Source: Blasia pusilla
Taxonomy: Eukaryota; Marchantiophyta; Marchantiopsida; Blasiales
DNA: 64,000 nt
Direction of reading: 5' to 3'
Assembly (NCBI GenBank): GCA_050084515.1
Contig: CM114271.1
Location: 64,108,001-64,172,000 of the forward strand
Made by a program: the position numbers and the translations under genes
In this document: piece after piece, positions 25,095-35,366 of the stretch
Layout: the number at the start of each line of letters is the position of its first letter
Numbering within the stretch: the first letter of the stretch is position 1
The notes under the pieces: generated by a model
What the model was told of the DNA's origin: nothing
What the model saw: only the letters and a program-made list of their open reading frames with translations
Database searches by the model: none

Positions 25095-26585
25095 TTAAGA
25101 TAACACTTGCCACACATGTACATCATCCTCATCTATCTTAGTTGCCTCCATATCTTCTTCTTGACTAAATCTAGCTCTAGACAACATGCCAGCTATTAAG
25201 TTCTCTTTCCTAGCTATATGCTTCAATTGTGGATTCAAGGATCTAATGTAGGCTATCCAACGTAGCATGGCTATATCTGGGGTCGTACAATTTGCAATCA
25301 TTCCTAACAGAGGTAGAAAATCAACCTCAAGCAACACATAGGCTCCCATAAGATACTCCTTCTCAGCTTTCATTGTAGTTACAACTTCCCAAAGCTCCCT
25401 CTTTACCTGAGGGTACCTCCTCTCTCGTTCCGTGACTGTACGAGCTCCAAAACTTATCACAAATCTTCTTCCTCCAACGTCATCCTACCCAACTGCCCAC
25501 TTGATAGCAATAGGGCTAGTCTCCATTGTGATGATAATAGATCTTTCGCATTCGTAGCTCATTTGTCGTAGAACCGATGGCGACTTCAATGTCTCCTTCA
25601 ACTGCATAATTTTTGCTCTTTGCTTCTTCTCCCAAGTGAACTTCTTCTTCTTTCTCAACAGCTCATACAAAGGATAAGATATGTGGCCAAAATGAGGAAT
25701 TCACACTTGATAAAACATACAAGCTCCTAAAAACCTTTTCACTTCGGTGATATTTTTGCATTCTCGTATCCTCCCGATGACATCAATTTTTGTTGGATTT
25801 GGTTTTCGGCCAATCTCTCCACAAAGATGACCCACTACCATAATTTGAGGGACCCCAAAGCTACACTTTTCTTCAGAAAGAGTAAGATTGACCTCTTCTA
25901 GTCTTGTTAGGATCATATCCACATCACGAATATGATCAGACACAAACTTTCTACACCCATCTTTCACAACCCTCTCAATCCTATCTTCTACTGCACATCC
26001 CTTTATAGGAATATCATCTACAAAAGGAATGGGTTCCTCAGGGATGAACTCTCTCAAGATCTTATTCATTGCACTCTCCATGTGAGCGTCAGAATTTGTT
26101 GCTCCTTGAGTTAATGTGTACATTCTTACAAGTCCAAGTAGAATGCGCATAGTGGTAATATCTATACTCTCCATAGCTAATTGGAATTGATCATATCCCG
26201 AGTGCAAATCTCCTATCGAATAGATAACACGGGCTACAAAAGCTTCTACGACTTCATCTATTCTAGGCCCTGCTCCCATATTTTGAATGGTTATCTTATT
26301 TTCCGCTTGTATATCTTGAATGAATTGGAGAGCTCCCGATTTCTTCGGCACAATAAACCATCGACTCGAGTAAGGCCCCATAGATATCTCTAAGATACCC
26401 ATCTGCATCTTCTCCTTCAATAACTCAATCAGCTTTGGAATCATAGCTCGTGGTACTAGTATGGGTTTCAAATCCCAAGGCACATGTGGAACGGTGAAAA
26501 TCACCATCGGTGCCACCACACTCGTGTCTACACAACCAATTTCTTGTGTAGTAAAAGAGAAAGCCTTACCATGTCTCCTTAACAT
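25095..26585 (-). pseudogene. reverse transcriptase and RNase H of the minus-strand Ty3/gypsy element
   Basis: A single frame with few stops. RT features in order are PYSSRWFIVPKKSGALQFIQ, the first catalytic Asp in YSIGDLHSGYDQFQLA, TLTQGATNSDAHM, and the catalytic pair in IPFVDDIPIKG. The connection segment follows (25670-25485), then RNase H (25460-25095) with ERRYPQVKRELWEVV and, near the end, HIARKENLIAGMLSRA. The pattern is that of Ty3/gypsy polymerases seen in plants and fungi. The catalytic residues are intact, but stops at about 25700 and 25480 break it. Confidence 0.85.
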
Positions 26586-27344
26586 CTCTCGAAAGATTTT
26601 CCTTTCAATTTATGTGAGAAACTCACCCCCTCCAATTTGCAGACAATCTAGCATCTCTTCTGTAAACTTGTGTCCCCTTCCTTGAACCTTGATATTTCTT
26701 CATGCAACTCACGCGAGTGAATTATAATCACACTTCTATCCAACAAATTGGTGCTCATCTGGGTGAACACCTCTTCAAGACTATCTCGAAAACCCTCTTC
26801 TTCATACATCCCACTAATGAACTCTTCATCTAATAGAACACCCTCATATTTTAACAAACCCTTTTTTTTTCCTCATAGAACGTCTTTTTTCTTCATTCAC
26901 TTCTTTCATCATTTGAAACCTATTAGACCATGAAGAAAAACATTCAGAAAACCCACACCTAAACATATATGATTCTTCCCTCTCTGCTAGCGGAAGACCC
27001 TTTCTTTTCTCTGTACCCCCATATTCCCGCTCTACAAGAGTGCTAACTACAAATCCGAAAACTCCTTCTCTACCTTCATAGGACCATCTCTCAACTTCTC
27101 CCTATTCCTTTCATGACTTACTCGTACAGTAAGGAATTGAAGTGATCTCGTTCCATCCTGACTTCTAATACGTGCATAATGAGAGACCCATCATCCATGA
27201 CTTTGGTCTCCATTCTAGATGATGTGATGTAAGGTTGCCCAAGAATCACAAGATAAGCAGCTCCATTCTGAACAAAGAAATTTTGCTCAATTATCACATC
27301 TTCGATACGAGTTTTGATGGTTGGACAAGCACCGTAGAGTTTTT

Positions 27345-27590
27345 TTAGTTGTTAGCCGTACGTAATACCCATCCATGCCATGTATCAATTGGCCACATCC
27401 CTTTTTTGTATAAATTTTGTGACATGATGTTGATCTCCGAACCATGATCAACAAGAGCCAGAATTGACTCTTGGAGAGAGCCAAGTCGAACTCTAGCCTC
27501 CGTCGTTGCACGCGCCCAATATGACCGATAATAGTATCCATCATTATGCCTTTCTTCACCTTGTTCTGTCAAGGCTTCTCCTACTCTCAC
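27345..27590 (-). pseudogene. aspartic protease fragment of the minus-strand element
   Basis: It reads RLGSLQESILALVDHGSEIN in the pol frame. The retropepsin signature expected here is D-T/S-G; this copy has D-H-G, so the active-site triad is altered and the enzyme would be inactive. A stop follows shortly after at the 27345 end. Confidence 0.65.
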
Positions 27591-27819
27591 CTCTTCTCCT
27601 CGTAAGTCAAGCTTTTATCCAAAAACTTTGCAAAGCCCTTCATCTTCTTCTTCTATGATGTGAGTATCCAATGCCCTCACCATCACCATATCTGCAGTCA
27701 TCTGCCTTTTCCTTTTGATCACATCGATGATCAACTCATGAAAGTCACATTTGGCTATGCCCAAGACTATCCTCAGAGAAAACTCTATTTTTGCATCCAA
27801 AATCCTCTCCTCAAGAATC

Positions 27820-28005
27820 TCCTTCAAATTCGTGCTTGTCTCTATATCAGACTACAACTTGTATGTAGAAGTCTCACTCTTGGTCTTCTTAAAAGACCTC
27901 AATTCTTTCTCCTTCAAATTCGTGCTTGTCTCTATATTAGACTGCAACTTGTATGTAGGAGTCTTACTCTTGGTCTTCTTAGAAGACCTCAATTCTTTCT
28001 CCTTC
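27820..28005 (-). repeat. in-frame 90-bp tandem repeat in the gag-pol spacer
   Basis: CTTCAAATTCGTGCTTGTCT recurs at 27822 and 27912. On the coding strand this is a 30-residue repeat (LKEKELRS, S or F, then KKTKS, with an intervening TYKLQSNIETSTN) that keeps the pol frame. Lys/Glu-rich. Confidence 0.85.
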
Positions 28006-28319
28006 ATTCTACCTTCTTTCATATGAGAATCCATCATAGATTCAGATGTAGAAGGCCCTTCTTCTCTTGATGGTTCCGCCTCTACTTGCCCTTTCCTTCT
28101 TGAGATCCTCGCTCTACTTGCAGCTTCTTCAGGATCAACACCACAATTGTAGCGTCTTCTCTTCTCCTCTTCTCCTCTTCTCCTCCACACTAGCATCTTG
28201 CCAACTCACATGTTTATCTTGTGCTAGGTATGCTTTAACACACCCAACTTCCACTGGATCATCCCATCTAGTGAGATGACGAATAGTCTCTGCCCCTCGA
28301 AGCATCACATCTCGAGGAA

Positions 28320-29474
28320 ACTATAATGATTCACTTTTAGCTATAGATACAATACGCGCTTCTATTTTTACTGCAAAGGTATCATAATCTAATGCCGTAG
28401 TGGAAACTCCTACTTGACCTCTCATGAACCCTTTCATTCCTCCTCTACCAAAGTTTGTATTCAACAACATACCAGTCTGCGTTGAATGGATCTTCCTATC
28501 TTTGAAGTTTATCATTCCATTCCTAAGAGCTTATGAAAACTCCTTGCATTCTCGACGTTGATGCTCAACACTATCACACCATATACATCTTCTCACAAAG
28601 TTCTTACTTGCTGAAGGAGCACCAACACTAGGATTCCTATCAAGTTTAAGCTCAGCCATTTCTACCCTCAACTCTCTCAAACCTTTCACCAACTCTTCAA
28701 TTTCAGAATCTTCAAGCTTTGCTGACATGGGCTTAGGCAAAGGATTTGAAATTGATATCTCTTACTTGAATAGTGCGGTTCTACCTCTACTTCGACTTTG
28801 CTTTGTGAGGATAGCAATAGATTCACCCACTTTCTTCCAATTAGTTCTGACACCTCCTTCTTCGGTCTTGTCCAAGAACATTATAAAAAGCTTGTCCTCC
28901 AAATTCTCATCATCCGCCTTAAGGAATAACTCGGTTTTCCTCAAGTCTAGAGTTGCCCTTTCGGAAGAGGAAAGTTGAAAAAACCGCTTCTCAAACTCAC
29001 GCAATAATTTATTTGAAGTCATTCCCTTCTCTGGATTTTGCTCTATCCATTCTAGAAAACTCCTTTTAGTCACCCGATCCACATCATCATCGAAGAATTC
29101 TCCTTTTAGCAACTGCTCATACTCCTCCCACAAGGTTAGATTTTCTGCTCTCAACTTCTTTACTTGACTACAGAACTCTCGTGTAATACAACTAACTCAA
29201 AACTTGACACCATATCACCTTCGGGTACACAGTTTACCTCCATCTCACATATGTACTCTCAAACATACTTGGTGATGTTCCTCCCATCAAATCTCCCCAA
29301 CTTCTTTACAATCGCTTGGAGAGCCCTTGCTGATCTTTGCTCTCCTATGTGAACTCCTCCTTGATGGCTCAACAATGTTGTCAAAGTTTGGAGAAGATCC
29401 TCTGCTCCCTCAATTCCCATTGATGAATTACTCCCAAAAGTAGTGATCTTGATAAGACTCCAACTTGCAAACAC
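28320..29474 (-). pseudogene. gag of the minus-strand Ty3/gypsy element
   Basis: The N-terminal part includes LGRFDGRNITKYV (near 29280). The middle part is 29154-28762 (WIEQNPEKGMTSNKLLREFEKRFFQLSS), a gag-type helical domain. The C-terminal part contains a canonical CX2CX4HX4C knuckle, CIWCDSVEHQRREC (near 28600-28560), followed by FKDRKIHST (near 28500). The first ATG (29474) is only about 40 bp inside the LTR. Interrupted by stops and a frame change. Confidence 0.75.
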
Positions 29475-29513
29475 AATCTACCGCCTCAAAGATCTCTCAG
29501 TGGAAGCACCATT

Positions 29514-30252
29514 TGTCGTGTCGAGAGCCTTTCTTCGAGTAAGGGCGGACCTTTTAGCTGCAGCAGACGTGGTTGATGCAAGTTGAACTCTAAAAGAATT
29601 TCTATAGTTTCTAGTATGACTAAACTCATCTAAGGTGACAAGTCTCTCATCTCCAAACATCCCACACTCTAGAAATTTCTCGAAGAATAGACCAAGGTTA
29701 AGTTACTCTCCCAAGAGGGGTAATCCACTCTCATTGGAAGAGCAAGCAATCCCAAAACCATACACTCAAGAGTGATACGAGAGACTCAAGATGTGAATAG
29801 AAGGTGATGAACCCTTGAAGGTCCCTCCTCTTTATACACTCACAAGGGATCGACAAGAGTACGAAATACGGCTAATCTTATCTTGTGCCACATGGCTTCC
29901 TCTCAAGGCTTAGCCAATCACATTTTGACACAAGTAGATTATCTCTTATCTCTTCCAAAATATCCTCTTTTATTCTCTTCATATCTTCCAAACTACCCCA
30001 CCAACCCTAGTTACCAACCAAGACTACTTTTTCTTTTGTTTTATTAAAGCACCAACCCCACTACTTTACTTTTCTAATCTCATCTTTTATTTATTATCTC
30101 TTTTCCTAAAATTGGGCCCGCGCAAATGAGTCACCCTAAAGAGGTTTAAACATAGGAATTTCATTTTCCTAGGCTAATTTACTTAATACTAATAAAACTC
30201 TCTTTAACACTTAATGATAGAGTTTACATAGCGGATGATTTACTATACGACA
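29514..30252 (-). repeat. 5' LTR of the minus-strand Ty3/gypsy element (739 bp)
   Basis: In plus coordinates it begins TGTCGTGTCGAG and ends TATACGACA, so TG...CA with TGTCGT/ACGACA short inverted ends. Transcription reads from the 30252 side; the TATA-like block TTTATACACTC lies near 29830 on the complementary strand. Two bases inside the LTR edge, the minus strand reads TGGTGCTTCCACTG, a possible tRNA primer site beginning with the usual TGG; I cannot assign the tRNA. Confidence 0.75.
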
Positions 30253-30295
30253 TCGGCTAGAGTGGCGGAGTTTCCAGCTAGATCAGCGATAGAGT

Positions 30296-30997
30296 GTGCA
30301 ACTATCTCACAAGGAGTTGTTGTCTTGGACAACCGAGATGGAGTTTTCCAATTTTTTGGTCCATCCGGAGTCGTGTAAGAGAGTGCTACTTGATTCTGGA
30401 GCACAACCCCTTATGTTGGGGAAGGCGGCATATGTAGCCATGGGATTTCGAAAGTGTGAGTTCATTCCATGTCCATTCTAGATTCAAACTTCACTGGGAG
30501 GAACATCCCCAACACAGTTCATGACTCACCATGAGATTGCAGTGAGGATTTGGCCCGATCATCCTACTGATAGTGCGATGGTGCGGACGCGAGCAATTGT
30601 GACACCGATCAAGTCTTATGATGTTTTGGTAGGGGCTACCGTATTGTATCCTCTAGGGTTCACACTTGACTTTTGGGAGGAGACAGCCTCCTATCGAGCA
30701 GGTTGGCAGCCAGGTAAGGGACTAGCCAATCAGGTACCTGTGCAATTTGCAGGGAAACTTGCTGGTTCCCTCCAAGGGTCGACCACAACAGTTGCTGCTT
30801 ATTCTGGCACATTATGTTGGCTTGGAGATTTACTGGAGGGGAACACCGATGCAGAGGATATTCCTGTAGAGGATAGTCCTAAGGAATGGCATGCGATGAC
30901 GAGTGTGGCTACATCTGCTGGTGACACTTCTTCAAATTTATGGGGGACGAGCATCGATTTGCAGAGGAGAGTAGACAAGCTCGTGAGGCAGGTGTGA
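30296..30997 (+). pseudogene. aspartic protease region of the methyltransferase-family element
   Basis: CKRVLLDSGAQPLMLGKAA carries the retropepsin active-site triad D-S-G. It is followed, after one stop near 30480, by VRIWPDHPTDSAMVRTRAIV and IKSYDVLVGATVLYPLGF, matching the protease region of the second copy (SYDVLVGGAIVPDGFWMDSW). The same frame continues through a stop at 30995 straight into the methyltransferase, so both belonged to one polyprotein. Confidence 0.7.
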
Positions 30998-31051
30998 AGC
31001 CGAGCCTATGCTCTAGAACGAGACAGAACAAAGTTACCACGTGCTCTAGGA

Positions 31052-32092
31052 GTGGAGACGTTGACATCCTTGGACACCACTCCGATTGTATGGCAGTATC
31101 CTGAGGAGGGTGTATGTATACTAGATCTCTTTGGAGGGATTAGTACAGCCTTGGCTGCAGTGTTGCAGGCCGGAGTACGAGTACAACAGTACTTGTATGT
31201 TGAGAGGGATGAGATTGCACGTAGAGTCTCATTACATCATGTGTCGAGACTAGTCCAGCAGTATCCTCAATTATTTCCAATGTCTGCAGTGAGGGGATAT
31301 TAGCATGTATTGCTGGCCGACATTTCGTTGTTGGGGGCACCAGATCTGGATAGGGTTGGTCCGATACACTTGGTGGTGGCAGGGTGGCCATGTCAGGGTC
31401 ATTCTTTGGTGGGTCGGAGACTTGGTTTGCAGGACCCGAGGTCGACCATGTTTTGGGAGATGTTGTGAGTTCTTTGTCACTTGCACACTACCCAGCGATG
31501 TTCTCCAGCCTACCATTTGGAGAACGTCCCATTTTTAGGTAACACTCGAGCTCGAGTGATGGCGAGTGTACATCAGTTGCAGTTGCGCATAGGACTGGCA
31601 ATGATGTTGGAGTCTGCAAGTGTTGGAACGGGCGCACACCATCCACGATTGTGATGGACGAACCTTTTACCATCCGAGTTAGTGAGACGGGCTTAAGATG
31701 GAGTCCAAAGACCATCACTACTTACAGTGGATGCGATCTTGGATCCACGACGACGATCTCAAGATGTTACTCGTGATGATGTACCACCATTGGCAGTGGC
31801 CAATTGGGTGGGCCAACGGCGGGCAGCATTGCCTACATTGGTGATTTTTCCATCATCTCATGCTTTTTGTCAGGGAGGACCAGGCATGATATGGGATGAG
31901 CAAGCAGGTACAGTGGTGGAGCCCAACGCCGACGAGCGAGAGCGAGTTGTGGGGTTCTCTACACGTACGAAGGCGATGCCTATGATGGCATCTCGTAGAC
32001 AGGTATTGGGTCATGCTATGGACTTGAACTATCTTAATGGATTTTCAGTCTTGGTTTGGCTGAGCAAAGACGGATGCGAGAGGCGTATATGA
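31052..32092 (+). pseudogene. DNMT3-type cytosine-5 DNA methyltransferase domain inside a Ty3/gypsy element
   Basis: Cytosine-5 methyltransferases move a methyl group from S-adenosylmethionine to cytosine in DNA. Motifs in canonical order: motif I CILDLFGGISTALAAVLQAG (from about 31116); motif IV VVAGWPCQGHS with the catalytic Cys codon at 31391-31393; the DPRSTMFWEML block; motif VI HLENVPFLG (Glu codon 31520); motif VIII-like HHPRL..TNLLP (about 31640-31675); then FPSSHAFCQGGPGMIWDEQ, EPNADERERVVGF and motif X-like LGHAMDLNYL (about 32005). This order, and the HxPRLWWTNL block like the DNMT3 R-ARYFWGNL, favour DNMT3 over the permuted DRM type. Four in-frame stops (about 31302, 31468, 31652, 31694) make it a pseudogene. 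The domain sits between protease and RT. Confidence 0.85.
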
Positions 32093-32389
32093 CATTACGT
32101 CCACTTTGGAGCGTAGCGTCTACCCAGACGGGCAAGACACTGGCTGGGGGCATGATGGTGATGGAGATGCATCCATGGACTTCATGGGACATCTCACGAG
32201 AGCACACAGAGATGGGAGTTCATTTTGCTGATGCAGGACATAGTGGGATGCCTAGAGAGTTGGTGTCTGATTTGGGAGCACATGTTGTTGCGCTAGAGGG
32301 TGCTAGTTAGCAACCACCACCATCCTCTTCTCTAGAGGTCACGAGAGAGACTTGGGAGCCGGTGATTGGTCCTAGGTTGACAGGAGCGG

Positions 32390-32868
32390 AGAGGAGATGA
32401 GTGTTGTAGTTCTTGTGGAGATTCAGGGACTGTTTTGCATATAGTATGCACGACTTGGGTACGCTGAAGGGTCAAGGTATTCGAATCGAGTTGGATAGTG
32501 ATACTCCTATCTTCCGACGACACCACAGGTATTCCGACATGGAGCGAGCCTTGATTCAAAGTAGGGGTCAAGACTTGGCTGACGCTTGACTGGTGGAGAG
32601 ATCGCTTGGAGAGTATGCATCCGCCATAGTTATGTCGGTGAAGAAGGACATGCATGGCTAGTGGACCGATAGGCGGATGTGCGGGGATTACTATCCTATC
32701 TATCGGCGGTTCTTACCATTTGGGTTGAAGAACGCCCCTACGGGTTTTCAGCAAGTTATGGATAGGATTTTGGTTGGTTTGGATTATGCGAGATGTTACA
32801 TTGATGACATTGTCGTCTTCAATGCCACGCTTGAGGAGCATGAGAGACATCTAGAGGAGGTGTTTTGA
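32390..32868 (+). pseudogene. reverse transcriptase of the methyltransferase-family element, internally deleted
   Basis: It starts with LWRFRDCFAYSMHDLGTLKG (a usual pre-RT block), then IELDSDTPIFRRHHRYSDME, MCGDYYPI, LPFGLKNAPTGFQQVMDRIL and the catalytic YIDDIVVF. The roughly 50-60 residues normally between RMCGDYRP and LPFGL, which hold the first catalytic Asp, are absent, so this copy's enzyme is dead irrespective of its stops. The pair YIDD is intact. Confidence 0.8.
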
Positions 32869-33019
32869 TGATTGCACTTACATGGGTTGAAGTTACATCC
32901 AGGCAAGTGTTAGTTCTTCTATAACCAGATCGAGTGCCTTGGACACACCATTTATCTAGGGGGTATTGGAGTTCAGCAAACAAAGGTGGAGGCCATAGCG
33001 TGCATTCCCCGCCCTACAT

Positions 33020-33664
33020 ATGGGAGTCAAGTTCAAGCTTTCATGGGATTGGCGACGATACGTGAAGGGCTTTAGTGCAATTGCAAAGGCACTGACTTTG
33101 CTGACTAGGTTGGATCGGGAGTGGTTTTGGGGAGATGATCAAGAGCGAGCATTTCAAGAGCTCAAGGATAGGTTGATGTCCTCACCTATTTTGAGGAGAC
33201 CTATGCGTGGTCGTCCGTTCTAGTTACATACGGACTGGAGTATATTGGGATTAGGACCAGTGCTCACTCACAGAGATGATGAGGGGAAGGAGTTTGTAGT
33301 GGCATATGCGAGCCGCTCAAACAACACTACGGAGGCAAAGTACACTTCTTATGAGGGGGAGTGCTTAGCTGCACTGTGGGCAATGGCCCATTTCAGATGT
33401 TATTTGTTCGGGAACCCTTTTACGCTCATCAATAATCATCAGCCAATTAGATGGTTGATGGAGTCAGACAAGCTTATAGGAAAGCTTGCTAGATGGTCAC
33501 TCCTGTTGCAAGAGTATGATTTTCAGGTTGTTCATCGCCCAAGACATCTGAACCAAGATGCAGACGGGTTGGGCCGTAACCTATGCAAGAGCCAGAGTGA
33601 CGAGGAGATGGTGATGGGTTGGCACACATCTCCCTATTTGTGTCTATTGGTTGTGTTAGGTTAG
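33020..33664 (+). pseudogene. RT connection and RNase H of the methyltransferase-family element
   Basis: 33020-33223 has the connection block (ALTLLTRLDREWFWGDDQ). 33245-33664 has RNase H: LGPVLTHRDDEGKEFVVAYA, SRSNNTTEAKYTSYEGECLA with its catalytic Glu, ALWAMAHFRCYLFG, and a C-terminal VVHRPRHLNQDADGLGR. Both are in one frame, separated by a stop at about 33222. Confidence 0.85.
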
Positions 33665-33879
33665 CAATTGGCATCCACTCTAGGAGGGAGGTTGGATGGT
33701 GAGTCCTCAAATCAAGATGCTAGTGAGGAGTTGACATGGACTAGAGACATCCACGATGATGAGATGGTCTTGGAGTACCTGCGCACTGGTGTCATAGCGA
33801 GCACGGTGGGTGCTAGAGAGAGGGATCGAGTCCTACACCGAGCCAAGAGGTTCAGGTGGGAGGGGACGCATGTGCTTTG

Positions 33880-34980
33880 AGTTTGGGAGGAGGGATGAGT
33901 GCAGATGGTGCTGCATCCTTCGAAGCAAGCACGAGTTGTGAGACATGCTCATTAGGAGTTAGGGCATTTCAGAGTCAAGCGTACGTATAGCTTGATTCAA
34001 ATTCAATATTGGTGGTGTGTTATGTAGACTGATGTTCAGCTGTTTGTAGCCAGATGCATTCTATGTGATAGCGTGCGGGCATTGTTCAATGCTCCGACAC
34101 CACACTTGCATCCTTTACTGATCATGGGGTTAGGGTATCGCTGGAGTTTAGACTTTGTAGGGCCTTTACCATTGTCGGGAATCCATAGTAGGTATGTGTT
34201 GGTCATGGTGGAGCACTTCTCCAAGTGGATTAAGTTCATAGCGTTGCCGGATAGGTCGAGTGAGGGAGCAGCTTATGCATTTCTTGATAGAGTGCTTAGT
34301 CACTTCAGCGCACTAGCAGAAGTGTTGACAGACCAGGGTACTGAGTTTAGGGGTGACTTTCAGGCCTTGTGTGATTAGGCATTGATAGATCATCATACAA
34401 CTTCTCGAGATTATCCAGAGGCAAATGGTTTGGCAGAGAGAGTTGTGCAGACGGTGAAGAGAGGATTGCGCAAGTAGGGATTGTAGAGAGGACATTTGGG
34501 AGATTGGGACCTACAGTTGCCGTGGTTGGCAATGGGTTACCGCTTTAGTCAGCATGCATCCTTGGCATCATTTCACCGTATTTCTTGTTCTATGGGAGAG
34601 AGCCAGAGTTACTAGCGTTGATTTGAAGAGATGTGGTTGAGGTACTTGACCTCGACAATCCAGACGTATGGGTGAGAGCATGTTCTCATCGGGCTGAGCT
34701 CTTTCGGAGAGTCATGCCTATGGCGTTTGAGAACCTGGCTACTTATCAGCATCGCGATACTCTGAGGTACACAACTATGTGTGGAGGAGGCTATCGACCA
34801 GGGCTTGGGAAATTCCATATTGGTGATTATATCTACCTACAGCAAACAACGCTTATGACATTGGACGTGACGGCGGGACACACTATTCAGCGAGTGCGAG
34901 AGATTTTACCTTCAAGAATCCTTGTTTTAGAGGGTCGTGATGATATCGTTTGGAAAGATCATATGCGTAACTGTGCGCCA
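33880..34980 (+). pseudogene. integrase of the methyltransferase-family element
   Basis: The N-terminal zinc-binding region (ELGHFRVKRTY ... QYWW ... VARCILCD) lies at 33940-34070. The core shows all three acidic residues: WSLDFVGPLPLSG, VLTDQGTEFRGDF and, after a stop at 34377, PEANGLAERVVQTVKRGLRK. A frame change near 34600 leads to the C-terminal part (34633 onward): GLGKFHIGDYIYLQQTT, then VREILPSRILVLEGRD, the counterpart of the usual C-terminal strand region. Broken by stops at about 34377 and 34476. Confidence 0.85.
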
Positions 34981-35029
34981 TATCATCTTTCGGACTTAGC
35001 TGGGAGAATTGATCCAAGCTTGGCACTTG

Positions 35030-35180
35030 TTCTGTCAGGCTTGAGATGCATGTTGTGTGGGTCTGCCAGAGGCGCAGCCATGATGCTAGGTTGTGATGGG
35101 TGCTCTCGAGGATAGCATATGTCGTGTTTGACGCCGCCTCTTGACTTGGTTCCGTGAGGACGTTGGCTTTGTCCCAAATG
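35030..35180 (+). pseudogene. PHD finger encoded downstream of the integrase
   Basis: In the integrase C-terminal frame: RCMLCGSARGAAMMLGCDGC, then H..C after a stop, LTPPLDLVP, and WLCPKC. This gives the Cys4-His-Cys3 ladder of a PHD zinc finger (C-2-C-11-C-2-C-4-H-2-C-14-C-2-C), including the aromatic residue before the last Cys pair. Two in-frame stops interrupt it. PHD fingers bind histone H3 tails, so the domain could have steered integration or the linked methyltransferase to particular chromatin. That role is inference. Confidence 0.75.
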
Positions 35181-35353
35181 TACATAGGTATGATAGGTAG
35201 ATACAAGATGTCTCTTGATGTTATGGATTGCAGGAATGTGACTAATGATGGGGCGACATAGCACTCGACCTCCTGATCTTAGCACCAAAAAGGTGCATGG
35301 CATTTAGACTTGTTTTGTAGGCTATATGGAGTTAAAGGGACCTAATCACCAAC

Positions 35354-35366
35354 TAGGGGGGCGATT
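35354..35366 (+). other. probable polypurine tract of the methyltransferase-family element
   Basis: AGGGGGGCGATTGGGG lies directly before LTR-like sequence. The 11.1-kb relic has a similar purine-rich run at the equivalent position, after the same upstream block (GGACTCAACCACCAATTAGG there). Confidence 0.45.

Larger units (their letters stand above)
24600..30252 (-). mobile_element. Ty3/gypsy LTR retrotransposon, 3'-truncated, decayed
   Basis: Order in the minus direction: 739-bp LTR (30252-29514), gag (29474 to about 28320), spacer and protease (about 28196-27345), reverse transcriptase and RNase H (26585-25095), then a degraded start of the integrase region (about 25090-24900, KAYGYLLQDGYL). 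Gag lies in one frame, and spacer through RNase H in another. The 3' LTR was not found, so the left end is probably deleted. The LTR family also appears at 893-1560, 2033-3437 and 40456-41709. Stops interrupt every domain. Confidence 0.8.
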
